In this document: in pieces, positions 15,401 to 27,415 of the stretch
Position numbering within the stretch: position 1 is the stretch's first letter
Layout: each line of letters starts with the position of its first letter
Assembly (NCBI RefSeq): GCF_022458985.1
Contig: NC_061774.1
Span: forward strand, 21,670,697-21,734,696
Length of the DNA: 64,000 bases
Reading direction: 5' to 3'
From: Mugil cephalus
Taxonomy: Eukaryota > Chordata > Actinopteri > Mugiliformes > Mugilidae
Notes under the pieces: model-generated
Told to the model about the DNA's origin: nothing
Database searches by the model: none
What the model saw: the letters and a program-made list of their open reading frames with translations, nothing else
Made by a program: the position numbers and the translations under genes

Positions 15401-18400
15401 TTGAGATTAGATAAATATTTAAGCTGATTATCCATAATGTTGAATTGCAGCATCCATGAAAGAGATTGTTTTGATTGGCCTCGAGAACCAGTTACACGAA
15501 CAGAGAAATTAAAGTAAACAAAAAGACTAAGTATAAATGGCAAACACTTGTCGAATTCCATCTTATCTGAACATTTAAATATACAAATACTTCACAATCA
15601 CACGATCAGTAAATATTTTTATGATAACACGATGCTGCTGGTGAGGAGAGAACAGTTTGTAGATATTTCTTGCTGCCTAATCCCCCGGCTAATTTTTGGT
15701 TTCCCCTCTTGAATGATGAATACAGATTGGTATGAAGTGCTATTTCCTGTCACGCAGACACAGAACATAAGTGCCGTTCTGGCCATTGGCTGTAGACTTA
15801 ACATGGAGTTCAAATGGCAGACACACGTCACAGCAGACCTTCGTAGTAAGTTTACCTTAAACAGTCTGTCTGTCTATTAGTTCTGCCATCCAGAAGGAAT
15901 CTGTCGTTATTTTCCTTGATTAAAAGTTTCGTGGTAAAACCAGTGAAATTTAAGACGTTTTAGGAGCTTTTCAAGACCATTATGGGCTTAATTTAAAATT
16001 ACACAAAGTACGAAAAATAAGGAAACTCAGAGACCCGGAATTACTTACAAAATAACAAAATTAATTGTCATACAACTATCAACTCAGGACATCGCTGGGG
16101 TGGGCTCCACTGATGATGAACAGAAACATAACCAGCCGGGGCCAGAGTTGTTCATAGTGCAGATTAAGTGGTAATAAATGGACGTAACTCAACTAAATTT
16201 AAGACATACAATAGAAAATGTGCTCATATTTAAGACTTTTTAAGGGTATTTTAAGGTCAAAAATCTACTATTCAAATCATCTGGAATCATTAAAGTTGGA
16301 TTTACCTTAACAGACTTCCTGTTATCAAGATGGCTTAAAGGTCCAGGCTCTAGGTAGTCCAAGTGTTTCTTCTGCAACACAAAAGTTTGAAAATGTAATT
16401 ATGATTTCACAAGTGTGACTTAAGCCCCTATGTCTGTGTTTCATGTGGTGCATTCACACGGGATAAACAAACTCTGTGTTTTACTCAAATTCATGTTCCG
16501 TTGTTATGTTTCTGCTACTTTCCGTCTCACTCCACTGTGTCAGAGACAGTTTAAATTACTTTGTGAATTATAATGTATGATAATATTTTTATTTTCGGTA
16601 TTTATATACATATATTTATCCCGGGTAAGAAATTACCAATGACCTGGTGGTATTTAAATCAGCTCCACTTTTCCCGATGTTCACATACACATTAATGATT
16701 GATTTAATGGTTTCATCCGTCTAAGACAGATGAATAGTTCAGCGACATCTCAACTTTGCTTATTTGTCTACACTGTCTTTCACAATATACACAAATTTCA
16801 CAACAAAAACTGAGGTTATGTTTTGTTTCTTTATTTCACATTAACTATAGATAAAAAAAATCGCTTTACCTTGAAGTCAAATATCCGGTAATTGCAACAG
16901 ACTGTACAAGATGCGGCAGTAAATTACTATGAAAAAAAAAGCTGCTTTCATTAAATTGCGTCTTTGAAATGGCACAAAAAGTGCCAAAGATATGACCTGT
17001 TCAATCTGGATTTCACGGGATCTGGCCCAGCGTTACAGTTCCTGACAGTGTTTCACATAAGAACTTCAAAGCTCCCATTATATTCAACATGTGGACCTGA
17101 AACAGGTCATATCTATCTATCGTAAGGCTTAGGGCACAAGTTTTATGTAAAAAAAAAAAAAAAAAGAAATAAACATTAGCAGACAGAATGAAGCCTGAAC
17201 TGACCTCCAAGCTCATTTGCTCCACACATAAGAAAACAAGTATGTTGTGACAGTCACCTGAGCCATGTAGCGCCTGTAGTCCATACGGAGCTCATGCTGC
17301 AGCCGCTGCTTCTTCCTCTCGTACTCCACGCCGAGAGGGAGGCCCACACTGCAACTGTCCTCTGACAAAACACACACATCAATATTTAAAAAGAGACATG
17401 AGGTGAAGAATTTCATGCCAAAACGAGACAACCGACACCGTTCGGAAATACCAACCCTAAAAACAGCTATTTTATTAATGACAGACTTGGTTTTTATAAA
17501 ACAGAATTATCTTTAGTAGAAATATGAATTCAAATGGACGTGTTTTCATGTTCTGTACCTTTTCCTTGTGCTGTAGACTTGGGAGGGATGTTCTCCTTCA
17601 CCGTGGACCCATAAGCTCTGTAGGGTTTTGCCTGAGATTTGAAAACAGTGAAATATCAAGCATCTAAATAAATATGGAATATTACTTTTCAGTTGGACAT
17701 TTGAGGGATGTGATCCACATCAGCAATGCGTCCACAGAAACTGAAGTGTCATCTTCATTTCTGCAGGGACGAACTCATACCACACAATGGTGAACATCCA
17801 GGGAATGGACATAGCGATAGCAGACTCTTATAAGTACCTGGGTGTTCACCTGAACAAAAAACTGGACTGGACGGAGAGTTACCGCAGGCATAACCACACC
17901 TGCTCCCAGTCGACTACATACATATGACTACTGATGTGTTTGATCTTCTATTATTATGGATTTATTTTCTGTATTTATTCAATGATTAGATTTGCATCTC
18001 TTGTGTGCACTGTCTGTAAAACAAATCCTATAAACACGGCACATTTCCCCACTGTGGGATGAATGAAAGCAAAATATCTTATCTTATGTACAAGCACATC
18101 CTCAAGGACTCTGTCTCTGATTACACAGTTGAAAGCCAAGGAATAAAAAGCGGTTTTAAGACAAGTGGCCGGTGATTGTGCCGGTCTGATGTGCAGTGGT
18201 AGATCGTTCCATAATTTCGTTCTATAAACGGACCTGACCTGAGACACCGAGCGGGAGTGTAAGTACGGAGAAGCTCAGAGGGGTAAGGCGGGGTGAGGCC
18301 ATTTAAAGATTTATAAGCAAATAAAAGAATCTTAAAATGGACTCTAAAATGCACAGGCAGCCAGTGGAGGGAGGCCATGTGCTCCCTCTTACATGTTCCA

Positions 18401-19170
18401 GCTAAGAGATGAGCTGCTGCATCCTGAACCAACTTGAGATGAGTGAGTGAGGACTGGCTGACCCAAAATAAAGTGTTACAGTAATCCAGGATTACTGTCT
18501 TAAAGTGCTGATGTGCATGAAAGGGCTTCACTTTTATTTTCATTAACCTTTTATCATTCCAGCCTTTTTGCAAAAAACAAAACAAAACAAAAACACACCT
18601 ATTTAGGACATACCCAAAGTAAATTGAATGGTGTTCATGAACATTTTGGAGCTCATGCATGGTCTTGGTTTATTTTGAAAGCCAAGACTCTGAAGTTTCT
18701 ATCACAAAAGCCAAAGTGATATTGTTCTTCAGTAATCAAGGGGTTGTTGGGTTTGTTGCTTGAATCCTACGATGACTTTTACCAATATAATCAGAAGAAA
18801 ATTAAACATTGCATGCAGCATCTACTCAATGTAGCACAATTCGTGTACAGAGTTGTGTTTGGTTCAAAAAGCGACTACTGAAAAAGCCCAGCAGAACGTT
18901 AAAAGGTTAAAGTTCCAGGTTTTAATGTCTTCAAGACACAACAGGAGTGGATTGAGCTTGAAGGCGTCCCTCTTCTTCAGCAGCTCATATATCTGACTAT
19001 AGTCAGTACAGCAGTGGAAACCTACATTAAATATATAAAAACCTACCACAGTCACTCAAACGTACCTTTATTTCCATATATGGAGGGTCTTGTTGTAAAA
19101 TGGCTTTGTCCTCGGCCACTCTTGCCTTGCGTTCCCTGAGGAAGTTGTCCAGCTCCTCATCCATCTCCAT
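407..19170 (-). CDS. cspp1: Centrosome and spindle pole-associated protein 1 (CSPP1), multi-exon
   Basis: CSPP1 is a microtubule-associated protein of centrosomes, spindle poles and ciliary axonemes. Coding exons read on the minus strand, 5' to 3': 19066-19170 (start), 17560-17631, 17258-17359, 16306-16371, 14904-15196, 14673-14773, 13283-13379, 13074-13131, 12375-12649, 12047-12165, 11823-11952, 11492-11603, 9807-9954, 9423-9599, 8952-9064, 7747-7896, 7444-7587, 6556-6669, 6323-6389, 6053-6179, 4180-4319, 3963-4091, 3746-3786, 3588-3646, 1565-1674, 1281-1440, 407-579. Diagnostic peptides are DPPYMEIK near the N-terminus, [38 protein letters not shown], the Glu/Lys/Arg-rich coiled coil [36 protein letters not shown] and the end motif [14 protein letters not shown]. 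These follow the order in human CSPP1. The total is about 1,125 residues, slightly shorter than the human long form. Phases agree between nearly all exons but not between 3588-3646 and 1565-1674, so at least one small exon there is unresolved. Teleosts can carry a/b copies; which one this is cannot be decided here. Confidence 0.93.
5143..5456 (+). mobile_element. Tc1-type non-autonomous element, copy 1 (cspp1 intron)
   Basis: The left part carries ATAACATTATGACCACC and the right end reads GTGGCTGATCGGTGTA, the inverted-terminus signature of a Tc1-like family common in fish. No transposase frame remains. It shares internal blocks (TGGTCTGGTCTAGGTGGGTGG and the TTAACTTCTCCCGT-type right part) with the copies near 31.2, 44.1, 47.3 and 63.4 kb. 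It lies in the intron between cspp1 exons 6053-6179 and 4180-4319. Confidence 0.7.
8266..8560 (-). mobile_element. Decayed hAT/ZBED-type coding fragment
   Basis: A minus-strand frame of about 65 codons contains [19 protein letters not shown] followed by [14 protein letters not shown]. This resembles the segment after the BED zinc finger in ZBED5/SCAND3-like hAT-derived proteins. It lies in the cspp1 intron between 8952 and 7896, is not flanked by usable splice sites and stops early. I read it as a transposon-derived relic; the family call is by eye only. Confidence 0.45.
10654..10692 (-). other. cspp1: Candidate 39-nt in-frame cassette exon of cspp1
   Basis: Between coding exons 11492-11603 and 9807-9954, which join in phase 0, a 39-base block is bounded by an acceptor-like GGCAG and a donor AAG|GTAAAAAT. 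It adds 13 codons without a stop and keeps frame. The polypyrimidine tract is weak, and human CSPP1 has no residues at this place, so it may be a chance match. Confidence 0.25.
11200..11350. repeat. Retroposon-tail-like repeat and A-rich stretch
   Basis: The stretch TTAGTCCCCAGAGGGGAACT and neighbouring bases resemble the 3' ends of fish non-LTR retrotransposons and are followed by A/T-rich low-complexity sequence with AAATAAATAAATAA. No coding remains. It lies in a cspp1 intron. Confidence 0.35.
12735..13005. repeat. Interspersed repeat, fish type (TTCATTTATAT...GCGCTTTACA)
   Basis: The block starts TTCAATTCAGTTTCATTTAT and includes CAAAGCGCTTTACAAG, then a region ending with a GGAGAGCCCTGCTCCTATGG-like stretch. 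This matches the form of a repeat very common in teleost introns, usually the 3' part of a non-LTR element. No protein frame is seen. Confidence 0.45.
13957..14424. mobile_element. hAT-type non-autonomous element A
   Basis: The left end CAGTGGTTCTCAACC and the right end (complement CATTGATTCTTAATT) form imperfect inverted termini. Flanking 8-bp duplications are ACGTACAC (13949-13956) and ACCCACAC (14425-14432), matching at six of eight positions. An 8-bp target duplication with these termini is typical of hAT elements. Inside there is no transposase. It lies in a cspp1 intron. Confidence 0.75.
17760..18090 (+). mobile_element. LINE (non-LTR) 3' fragment, plus strand
   Basis: The plus strand encodes a reverse-transcriptase-like piece, VNIQGMD...[17 protein letters not shown], followed by a 3' tail with CACTGTGGGATGAATGAAAG and TATCTTATCTTA. 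This is typical of the end of a fish non-LTR retrotransposon. It is truncated at the 5' side and lies in the cspp1 intron between exons 19066-19170 and 17560-17631. Confidence 0.7.
18095..18660 (-). pseudogene. L2-like reverse transcriptase C-terminal fragment
   Basis: The minus strand encodes [33 protein letters not shown] and [20 protein letters not shown], then [14 protein letters not shown] after a frame change. This is the C-terminal end of an L2/CR1-type reverse transcriptase. It is 5'-truncated and frameshifted, and abuts the plus-strand LINE tail in opposite orientation, so two retrotransposon ends meet tail to tail. Confidence 0.8.
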
Positions 19171-19539
19171 TTGGGAAAGTTACACAACCCAGCTGACAAC
19201 ACAAAAGGCCATTCTTTGTGAAGCTATGGTTTGAGATACACTACTTTTTTTTTTTTTTTAGACTCACCAGACACATAAATAAATCAGGTGCATTCAGACA
19301 AAGTAACCGTATCGAACTTTACTCAGTATCAGATGGGAAAGATAAATTGCAGATGTGGTAGACTTTCAAACTGCAGAGATATTGCTCAGAGCCTAAACAT
19401 TCATAAGACGTTCACTGAAAGATACGGAAATTATAGCTTAATTTCAAAATCAGCAGGGTACGTACAATCAAAGAAAAACGTCTGCGTCACGGTTTGTGGG
19501 GTGATACTGTAAAAAGCTGTATAGAAATAAATTTTTCAT

Positions 19540-19640
19540 GAAGTTCAAGGTTTCTTTATTTGTCCCCAGTAGGAGAGATTTGTCTCCGACAAGAGGGCAG
19601 TGCTGCAGTGCAACACACAAAAAAACTCATGCTAAATAAA
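19540..19640. repeat. Non-LTR 3'-tail repeat, copy 1
   Basis: The block with TTTCTTTATTTGTCCCCAGT, GGAGAGATTTGTCTCC and GGGCAGTGCTGCAGTGCAAC is closely matched at 56300-56375. The two copies suggest a retrotransposon family tail. It lies between the cspp1 start exon and its 5' non-coding exon. Confidence 0.6.
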
Positions 19641-20338
19641 CAATGTGCAATTGTTGAAAAGGAACCTGGACAACTAATTAAATTCATTATTTTTTGGAGA
19701 AGGAGTGGGATTAAATAAGTTTTTAAACTTCAGGCCACTCCTTTTCGGGCATGTAAACTCAAAACTGCCAAGTGCATGATTTTGTTTGTTTTGTTTTTTG
19801 TTATGCATTGTGTGTGTATGCACATGTATGCATGTATATACCTAGATTTGGTTTTCCTTGTTTGTTTACTTACTCCTTTAACATGTTCCAAATAAATGTT
19901 CAATCAATCAATCACATTGGTGGTATCGAACATCACTACCTGGTATCGGTCGGTTCGAGCGGGTTAACGAGGTACTGTCTCTTTAAATGTCCGTTGTCAG
20001 GCAACCGCGGTCCGAACCCCAGCGTCACATTCCCAACAGATAACGTTAACCCGCTTAACTAAGCCTCAACTAAGGCGCATTAAAACTGTATTTCAGTAGT
20101 ATCACAACTTCTCCTAATTTTATTACACTGCACGCGGCGGCGTTTGTTTGTGTAGTTGGCTACGGCTTACGTTTCCCGGCGCGTTAGCTTCGACTAAAAG
20201 GAAAGCAAACCCAAAGTGAAGCTAGTAAAAAAGACACAAAAACAAAGCTATTCTTGACTAATGTCAAGATAGCTTCCCTGATATATATCTTTCTGTTATA
20301 ACCCGGTGGTGCTGTGGTTCAAATGAAACACGACTTAC

Positions 20339-20410
20339 CTTTGAGAGGTGTTTGAACGCGGCTTTACTGGACAGAGCAATGTTTGTTAGCTTGAAAATGT
20401 TGGCGGTGCA
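20339..20410 (-). promoter_or_regulatory. cspp1: Probable cspp1 5' non-coding exon and promoter side
   Basis: On the minus strand a short exon-like stretch ends in a good donor (GTAAGT, complement of 20333-20338). It would join the coding exon whose 5' leader begins near 19192, after a CAG acceptor. The flank at 20140-20460 is richer in CpG than its surroundings, which fits a housekeeping-type promoter. The upstream boundary of this exon is not visible from sequence alone. Confidence 0.5.
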
Positions 20411-20763
20411 TTTGGTCGTTTTCTTTCAGCTCGCGACTGGCGACGTTTTTTAGTACTTCCGGTTTCAAGTGTCAAATTAAAACACGGCGTAGAGATAAAG
20501 CAGCTTGTCACTTTGGTGTTTATTAGTTTTAGATTAGGGACTTTGTTTAACCTTACAGCAAACGATGGTAAACGAAAAAAATAAATAAAGATATAACAAT
20601 ACTAGTGGCTTAATTTGATATGTTGCATCTTGAGGTGCAAGTTTGTAATTCTCTGTGCAAAAGTAGATTAGGGAATCTTACAATGCATGTTTTTTATTGG
20701 ATTTATACCAGTCTATTCATCTGTTCACATAAACTACTGTTGTTATTGATTTACCCTCTAAGC

Positions 20764-21136
20764 TGCAGGTGTCAAACATACGGCCCAAGGGCCAAAAGCG
20801 GCCCCACTGGAGGCTCTAATCTGGCCCACAACATGTATTTGCAAAGTGTGAGAAATTACATAGAAGACTAATTTTTCGATGAAAATAACTGCTATTCCTA
20901 ATTTGTCCACTGTTTTAATCAGAGACAGATCCAAATTGCACTTGTTTTATAGAACAATTTATTAAATGTAAACATTCTCTTAAATTATTTGTTCTTCTTT
21001 GCACTAGAACTAATGGAAAAAGTCTAGAGTTGTCATTACTTGTAGGTTATTGCTCTGTTATGTTACTGGTTCAGCCCACACGAGTTCAAATTGGGCTGTA
21101 TGTGAACCCCAAACTAAAATGAGTTTGACACCCCTG
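20764..21136. mobile_element. hAT-type non-autonomous element B
   Basis: Inverted termini centre on GGTGTCAAAC (left) and GTTTGACACCCCTG (right). Flanks CTCTAAGC (20756-20763) and CTCTAAAG (21137-21144) form an 8-bp duplication matching at six positions. No coding is seen. It occupies the spacer between cspp1 and snx25 (20460-22330), which otherwise holds A/T-rich sequence and a TA microsatellite. Confidence 0.75.
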
Positions 21137-21139
21137 CTC

Positions 21140-22330
21140 TAAAGCTGTTGACTTTGCATGTATTCACATTACCCGTAGGTGTATAGTATGTGGTATTCTG
21201 TATGTCTACTTATCCAAATGCATGTATGGATTTATGTGCTTGGTTCACAAACTGGTAGGTGTAACCAGCCAATGAAACTCAATTTATCTGCCCACATTAC
21301 TGAGTGTCAGTCAGTTAGTTAGTTCTAATTTAAATAACCCGGTATTGGAATACACTCCACATTAGAAGTAGAAATATGTTTCATGAAGAATATGAGTAGA
21401 TTTCGGTTTGATGAAATAACCTCTTTAAAAAATTATGCTAAGACTAAGAGGCATAGTTTAAACTGTAGAAGAGCACTAATCAATACTGATTGACTTTTCG
21501 ACTTGATAGAAAACTCAACCATGAAAAGATGTGAAGACTACTCAGTTGAATTTGCAAATCAGCTGCATTATATATATATATATATATATATATACATACA
21601 TACATATATATATAAAATAGGTGCAGCTTTAAACTTGTTCATTGTGCGTTTTCCAGGATCCCTGTCTATTCATAATATATGACGTGTTTTATGTTTTCAT
21701 TTTGATGTTGCAGAGATGAACTTCCTGTCTGGTTCCTTACTGCTTCTAGTTTGACAGACAGCAGCTCAGCTGTGTAGCATGGCTCAATGAGGAGGGAGAG
21801 GTGAGGAATCTAGGCTCACACCCACTTCCCCTCCAGGGTTAACCTCCCCAGCAAGGAACACATGTAGCATTCATGTCTTAAGAAAAAATGATCACACTAT
21901 TCTGTTGTTATTTGGAGGTAAAAATAACCACAGCGCTGAACACTTTCAGAGGAAATTTAACACACCACAACAAATAAAAGCTTGGTTTCAGTTCATGTAG
22001 ATCCTTCTTCTGTAATAATAAATGTAACAGCAAAAATATTTTCATCACTGCTGATGCTATGAAAAATGTATCTTTATTTATTTTTTTTTATATAAATTAG
22101 CCTCCATGTTTTGAAAGAGCAGTATTGCGTATTTTTAAATTGCAGATTTTATTTCATTTATCCTTGTGTTATGCATTGGCCTTTTCTTAGAAAATAATAT
22201 TTAGATGCATTTAACTCACTAAATTAATTACATCTTTAGTACGTTTTGCATCTGTGTTAATTATTATTTATGGATTCAGTTTGAGATCAATGAAATATTT
22301 AAAGAAACACAAATGCCACACAACTCTTTC
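21140..22330. other. Spacer between snx25 3' end and cspp1 5' end
   Basis: Apart from the TA microsatellite I see no gene here. The sequence is A/T-rich with short stop-filled frames. It should contain the downstream end of snx25 transcription. Confidence 0.5.
21569..21612. repeat. (TA)n/(CATA)n microsatellite
   Basis: A run of alternating TA of about 24 bases followed by CATACATACA and more TATA lies in the cspp1-snx25 spacer. It is a simple tract with no gene attached. Confidence 0.9.
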
Positions 22331-22335
22331 TTTGC

Positions 22336-22341
22336 AATTTA
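22336..22341 (-). terminator. snx25: Candidate polyadenylation signal of snx25
   Basis: The complement reads AATAAA roughly 870 bases past the snx25 stop, preceded by a long poly-T run (22762-22785) that would be poly-A in the transcript. The intervening sequence has no open coding and would be 3' untranslated region. Other signals cannot be excluded. Confidence 0.3.
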
Positions 22342-22761
22342 TTGCTTATATAAACTTATTGTCTCTAAACAATTTTTGGTAAAAATAAAATCTATCAATA
22401 ATCATCATAAATAAAATCATCACAATGACTTTTACATGACATTATATTGCACAATTATAAGCCTTGACAAGAATCACAGAACACAAGTGTTGTTGCTCAG
22501 GTTGTGTGTAGAAGGAATGTTCAGAGGTCCGTGGGCAGTGACACACACTGGCCGCCCACGCAGGGCGACAAATTCTGAACTTCAGTCGTCTTTCCGTCGC
22601 GTTTCATCGAGATCCAGCGATCGTCTGCTCTAGAATTTAATATCCCAACAATCAGGTAGTTTACTAGACTGCCACGACTTACATGATTTCATTTCAGTTT
22701 GTTCTAGTACAGATCTGAGATTTCACTGCTACTGAAACAAAAGAAAAAAAAAATAAACTAC

Positions 22762-22785
22762 TTTTTTTTTTTTTTTTTTTTTTTT
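22762..22785. repeat. Poly-T run in the snx25 3' region
   Basis: An uninterrupted run of about 23 T (A in the snx25 transcript sense) lies 430 bases after the stop codon. It could be a retroposon tail or an internal A-rich site that primes cDNA wrongly. Similar T runs occur in cspp1 introns at 8169-8189 and 10938-10959. Confidence 0.85.
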
Positions 22786-23212
22786 AAACATGAAGTCAGA
22801 AACACCATTTGTTCTTTTGTGAATGTGGACGTCTTTGTAATACACATGTTTTTCAGTCTGGTTAGACTGCTGTCTGGATAGGAAGAAGTCAAACTCCCAG
22901 GTGGTTTCTCCCTGTTCAGACAGACTGGTTTAGATCTGCACCACAACAAAGTCAAGCACCGGCCCCTTTAGAGCCCAGCGTCCGCTCAGCTTTTTCATCG
23001 TTTCACAAGAACAGAATCAGCGTGTGTCTCAGCCTCGACCAACACAGCCGCTTTCTGTCTGAGGTTTAACCGGAAGGCCCTCTCTCTGTCTAGCTTGGCA
23101 GTTTTTTTGATTGGTCAGCTATAGAAGAGCCTAACAGGTGAACGAGCGGAGCCTCAGTTTCATCTGAACACCGCGCGTGTGTGTGTGTGGGTCATTTTTT
23201 ATGTGTGCGTGT

Positions 23213-26200
23213 TCAGATGCTGTCCACCTCCGCCCTGAGTTCAGGACACAGTTCCTTGAGTAACATTTCCATCAACACCTACATAAGGAAGTGAGACAAA
23301 ATCGTTAGGTTTGCGGCTGTAGCTACATGATGTGGGTTTGTGACAAAGATGATGTTTGTCGTTCTTACGTAGAGAAGATGTTTGTTGGCACTAGCCTCCT
23401 GTAAAGCATTGAAGATCTTGATGATTCCATAGCGGGCGTTCTGCTGGCCGACTAGATTTGCTAGTGCATCTGATGATGGAAAAAAAAATAAAAATCACAG
23501 CAGGTAATAGGGATGTAATAGGACAAATAACTGAACCAGGTCAAGTTTAATATCCACGTGTTGCTACCTGGAATATTGTCAAGTAGCTTCTGCTGTGCCC
23601 TCTCCTTAGTCTCGCTGCGTTCAGCGTCCGTTCGGACTTTCACGTGCGGCGCCAACTTTCCATTGGGCCAGAAAGTTTCTCTGAACACGCCGATGTAGCC
23701 CACCAACATCTGTTCACAGACAATCCAGTTTACAGTGTCCCGGATCTGTCTAAAACACAGATAGAGGAGAATGTTTAGGATTCATTTAACATGCTAAAAA
23801 AGCACAGTGCTAGCACGCTATCGTTAGTGACTAATTAGTTCAGATGGGTAGATTAGCATGTTACCAGGCCAAGCAGCACTAAAGTTCATCGGATTACAGC
23901 TAAGTATTTAGCAAAGAAATCGACCTGATGCTGGCACTAAATAAAAAAAGACACTTGCAACCTCTCTGTGAGTCAGACATGAATGTGCTTACCCCTCCAA
24001 TATTTGTTGGAAATATTTTGCTCACAACAACACATGGCAGCTCAACCCATTTGGACTCATATTCTGGGCACCAGAGACTAGTAGAAAATGTTAATCTAAT
24101 CCGCCCAATGGTTGTAGCAATATTACATTCAGGGACCAAAGTAGGAAGCAGATATTAAGACCTCGCTATTCTGTACAGAACATGATACATGGGACAATAC
24201 TGCCAGAGCTAAATGAACATGTGTGTAGAGATATAAGGTGTAAGGTAGAGCCACATAGCTGGAGACGGATGTGCCAACCAGGAATTTAAAGAGCTTTTTA
24301 TGACACCCAGTATAATGTTGCTGTTGGATGTGAGGCTTCTGACGCAGTGTGTGTTACACATGTTGTTATTCATCCAAAACTGACACCACTTGAATGACAA
24401 TTCAACTAGAATTCCAACTCACTACTACTTACTTGTTGATAGTTCGTCCAAATGTCACCTGGACTAGTGCAATTAGAGTCTTCCTCACCCACTTAAACAC
24501 TGCGCAGGAAGACAGACAGACAGACAGACGGAAGGAAACTGATCAGATTCTTTCTTTTAGACGGAGTCAGTACTCAGGATTTTGTCAGTGTGCTGCTCAC
24601 TTCCTCTGAGTTCAAAGATCTCTCCTATGAGCATGAAGCAAGGTTCGGCCAGAGCGTCCTTCCGCCCGTCGACTTCATCGCCGTAGTCTGAGAGGTCGCT
24701 GTCATCGTCACCGTCCTCCTACGAGCAGCAATTACACACCGCAATGCAAATGACGATGCAAACCCACTACAGCGGTCAATAATTTAGTGCAGCTTTGAGT
24801 GCACTTTAAGCGTGTACCTCAGTGTGGGAGAAGAAATCTCCAGGTAACCTCTCCAGGAAGGAGGCGAGAGAGAAAGACGACTTCTTTTGAATTGACATCA
24901 CCTTCAAACATTAAAAAAAAATGTATTATTATTATTATTATAAAATGCACAACACACAATAGACGACCTAATCAGGAAACATTCAATTATCGCTGTTAAT
25001 CATCAACGTATACATCTCCTGGTGTTATTGATCTAATGAGTGTTCATTACAGGAACAGTGCAGTGACTGCACTCTATCCTTGAAGCCGTGAACATGGGTA
25101 ATGGAGCCAATAAAAGACATAGCTGGTGTCAAATGAAGCTAAAATCTGGTCTATGCAACTCATGTGAATCCTATCAGAGTCTGGAACCACAAAATTTGGA
25201 TTTCTTATAGGATGTATTCAGGCTGATACAGAGAAAAATAAACAACTCTGCACACAGTTGGGTAGTCTTAAAACAATCAGAGCCATTTTGTTTAAATTCA
25301 AACAGAACGACACCAGACCAACCTTTTCCCACAACTTTGGTCTGTCTTATACTCAACTCCCAAATCGAGCAAACAAACAAGGCTCATCATTGTTCATTAT
25401 AGTGTTCATTATAATAAATGAATTAAAGGGAGAATAAAAGCATAAGACGTTAGCTTTGAGGAGGAGTATCCGCGCTTTAATTAAAATTCAACATTGGATT
25501 ATTTATTTGCAGTCTTCTTAAAAATTGACTGTAGAGGAAAAGACATCTGGTTACCTTGAGGTACTCTGGAGATGGACTGAGGAACGCATAGAGAGCCTCT
25601 GACTGGCACAATCGCTCATCTGACAGCAGACGCTGCAACACACACACACACACAAAGTTGAGGCCGTCATCAAAAGGTGTGATGATGCACCAGAGGGAGG
25701 CAGTGTAAGCACGGATTTGAGTACTGTTTTTTTTTTTTTAGGGTTGCGCCATACAAGGTACTTTTGCAGTTACTGAGAAGTAGCTGGAGGAGAAAAGTGC
25801 AGAGTCTGAAAATATAGAAATCAGCTACAGCATTAACAGATATGTAGCAGATAAATGCTACACAGATAAATGGTAAAATAACTCTAAAGGTAAACAGCTA
25901 AAAGTAAAGAGTGGATTAAAGGTTTCAGTAATAATAGGCCAACTGAAACTAGCCTGAAGACAGTGCAGCTGTATAAAAATGATCAGTCCCATGATCATAT
26001 GCTCTGTTAAATAACCGTCGAATGAGTTCATCTGAAGGAGCTGTGGGCTTACGTCAGGCAAAATATTCTGAATCACTGCCCTCGAGTTACGTTCAAGTGA
26101 TCAAGTGTTTACTTGAAGATAAGAAGAGAAGAATTTTTGTAAAACTATTACAACACACAGTATTATGGTTTATTTGACTGGTAGTGCTTGTTTTTTGTTT

Positions 26201-27381
26201 TGTTTTTGTTTACCTGAAGAAAGGCATTGAGCTGTGTTTTGCTCTTGTCTAGGAACTTCTGGTCAATGGATTTGAAGGGAAGTTTACTGAGTGATGGCAA
26301 CTGGAGTTTCTTCAATGACGGAAAGCACTGGGGAGAAGAGGCAGGCAGTTTAAAAGGAGATTTCACAGCAGCAGGAGGCCATGTTTGCAAATGCAGTATC
26401 TCGTTGGCCATTTGTTTTTGCAGATACTGTATATTTAATGCTACTGGTCCATTGTGAAGCAGGCAGCTCTCCAGATTTCACTGCCATTAGACTGAATCTA
26501 AATCATTGAAAGGTTTGGAAATTCTTCAAACTGGCTCCAGTCGTTGCTTTTGGAGATGCGCATTCAATCCGTGATCAAATCAAAAACAGTTTTTCCCAGA
26601 GCGGAGCTGTAGAGGGAACATCCTTCATGATGCTGCAGGGACACACTAATTTACCCACATGTGGAGGAGAAGTGAAGCATTAAAACAGCAGGCCATTAGT
26701 TAGACTTTTCTCAGCTTGTGGTAATTCAGCACAATCATGCGAACTGATGCACGAGAGAGAAAACGTCCCTGCGTGCGCAGGTTTGGCGTCGATCTAAGTG
26801 GCGCTACCTCAGTAAGTTTGCGGTGCAACATCTGGAACTCAGTGAGTTTCCTCTGGACGCTCCAGCGGCTGTGGGTTGATTCTTCTCCTTCTAGCAGACT
26901 AACGCACACACTGTAACAAGCTACAGTCTCACCGCCCTCCTCCGTGGCCTGAAACACACACACACACACACACATTCACAGGGAAAGATACAAGTGACTC
27001 TACATGAGCTGTGTGTCTGCACAGTGGGTTGTATTTGCTTTTTTTCACCTCATGTTAGCCAGCTATCAATTTTTAATAACACGAGCAGAATGTGCCTTTT
27101 GTTCCGACAAATGAACTCCTGTTACCTCTGCAGTGGTGATAGTTGCCCTCCAGTGGCCCAGGTTTTCACACCACCAGTCAGTCCTCGTGATGTGTTGCTG
27201 AAGTTCACTGTGCTCTCTCTCCATGGCTCCTATTTCTTCCTTTAGTTTGCTCACTATCTGGAAGCACAAACACAAGAGATTGCTTTTTTAAATCAGCATG
27301 CAAATCATATTTAAAGAAACATGATCAGATTCCAGCTCTTGGATTCGAGAAACGTCTTCATTCACAGTGTTGTGGATATTC

Positions 27382-27415
<34 letters not shown>

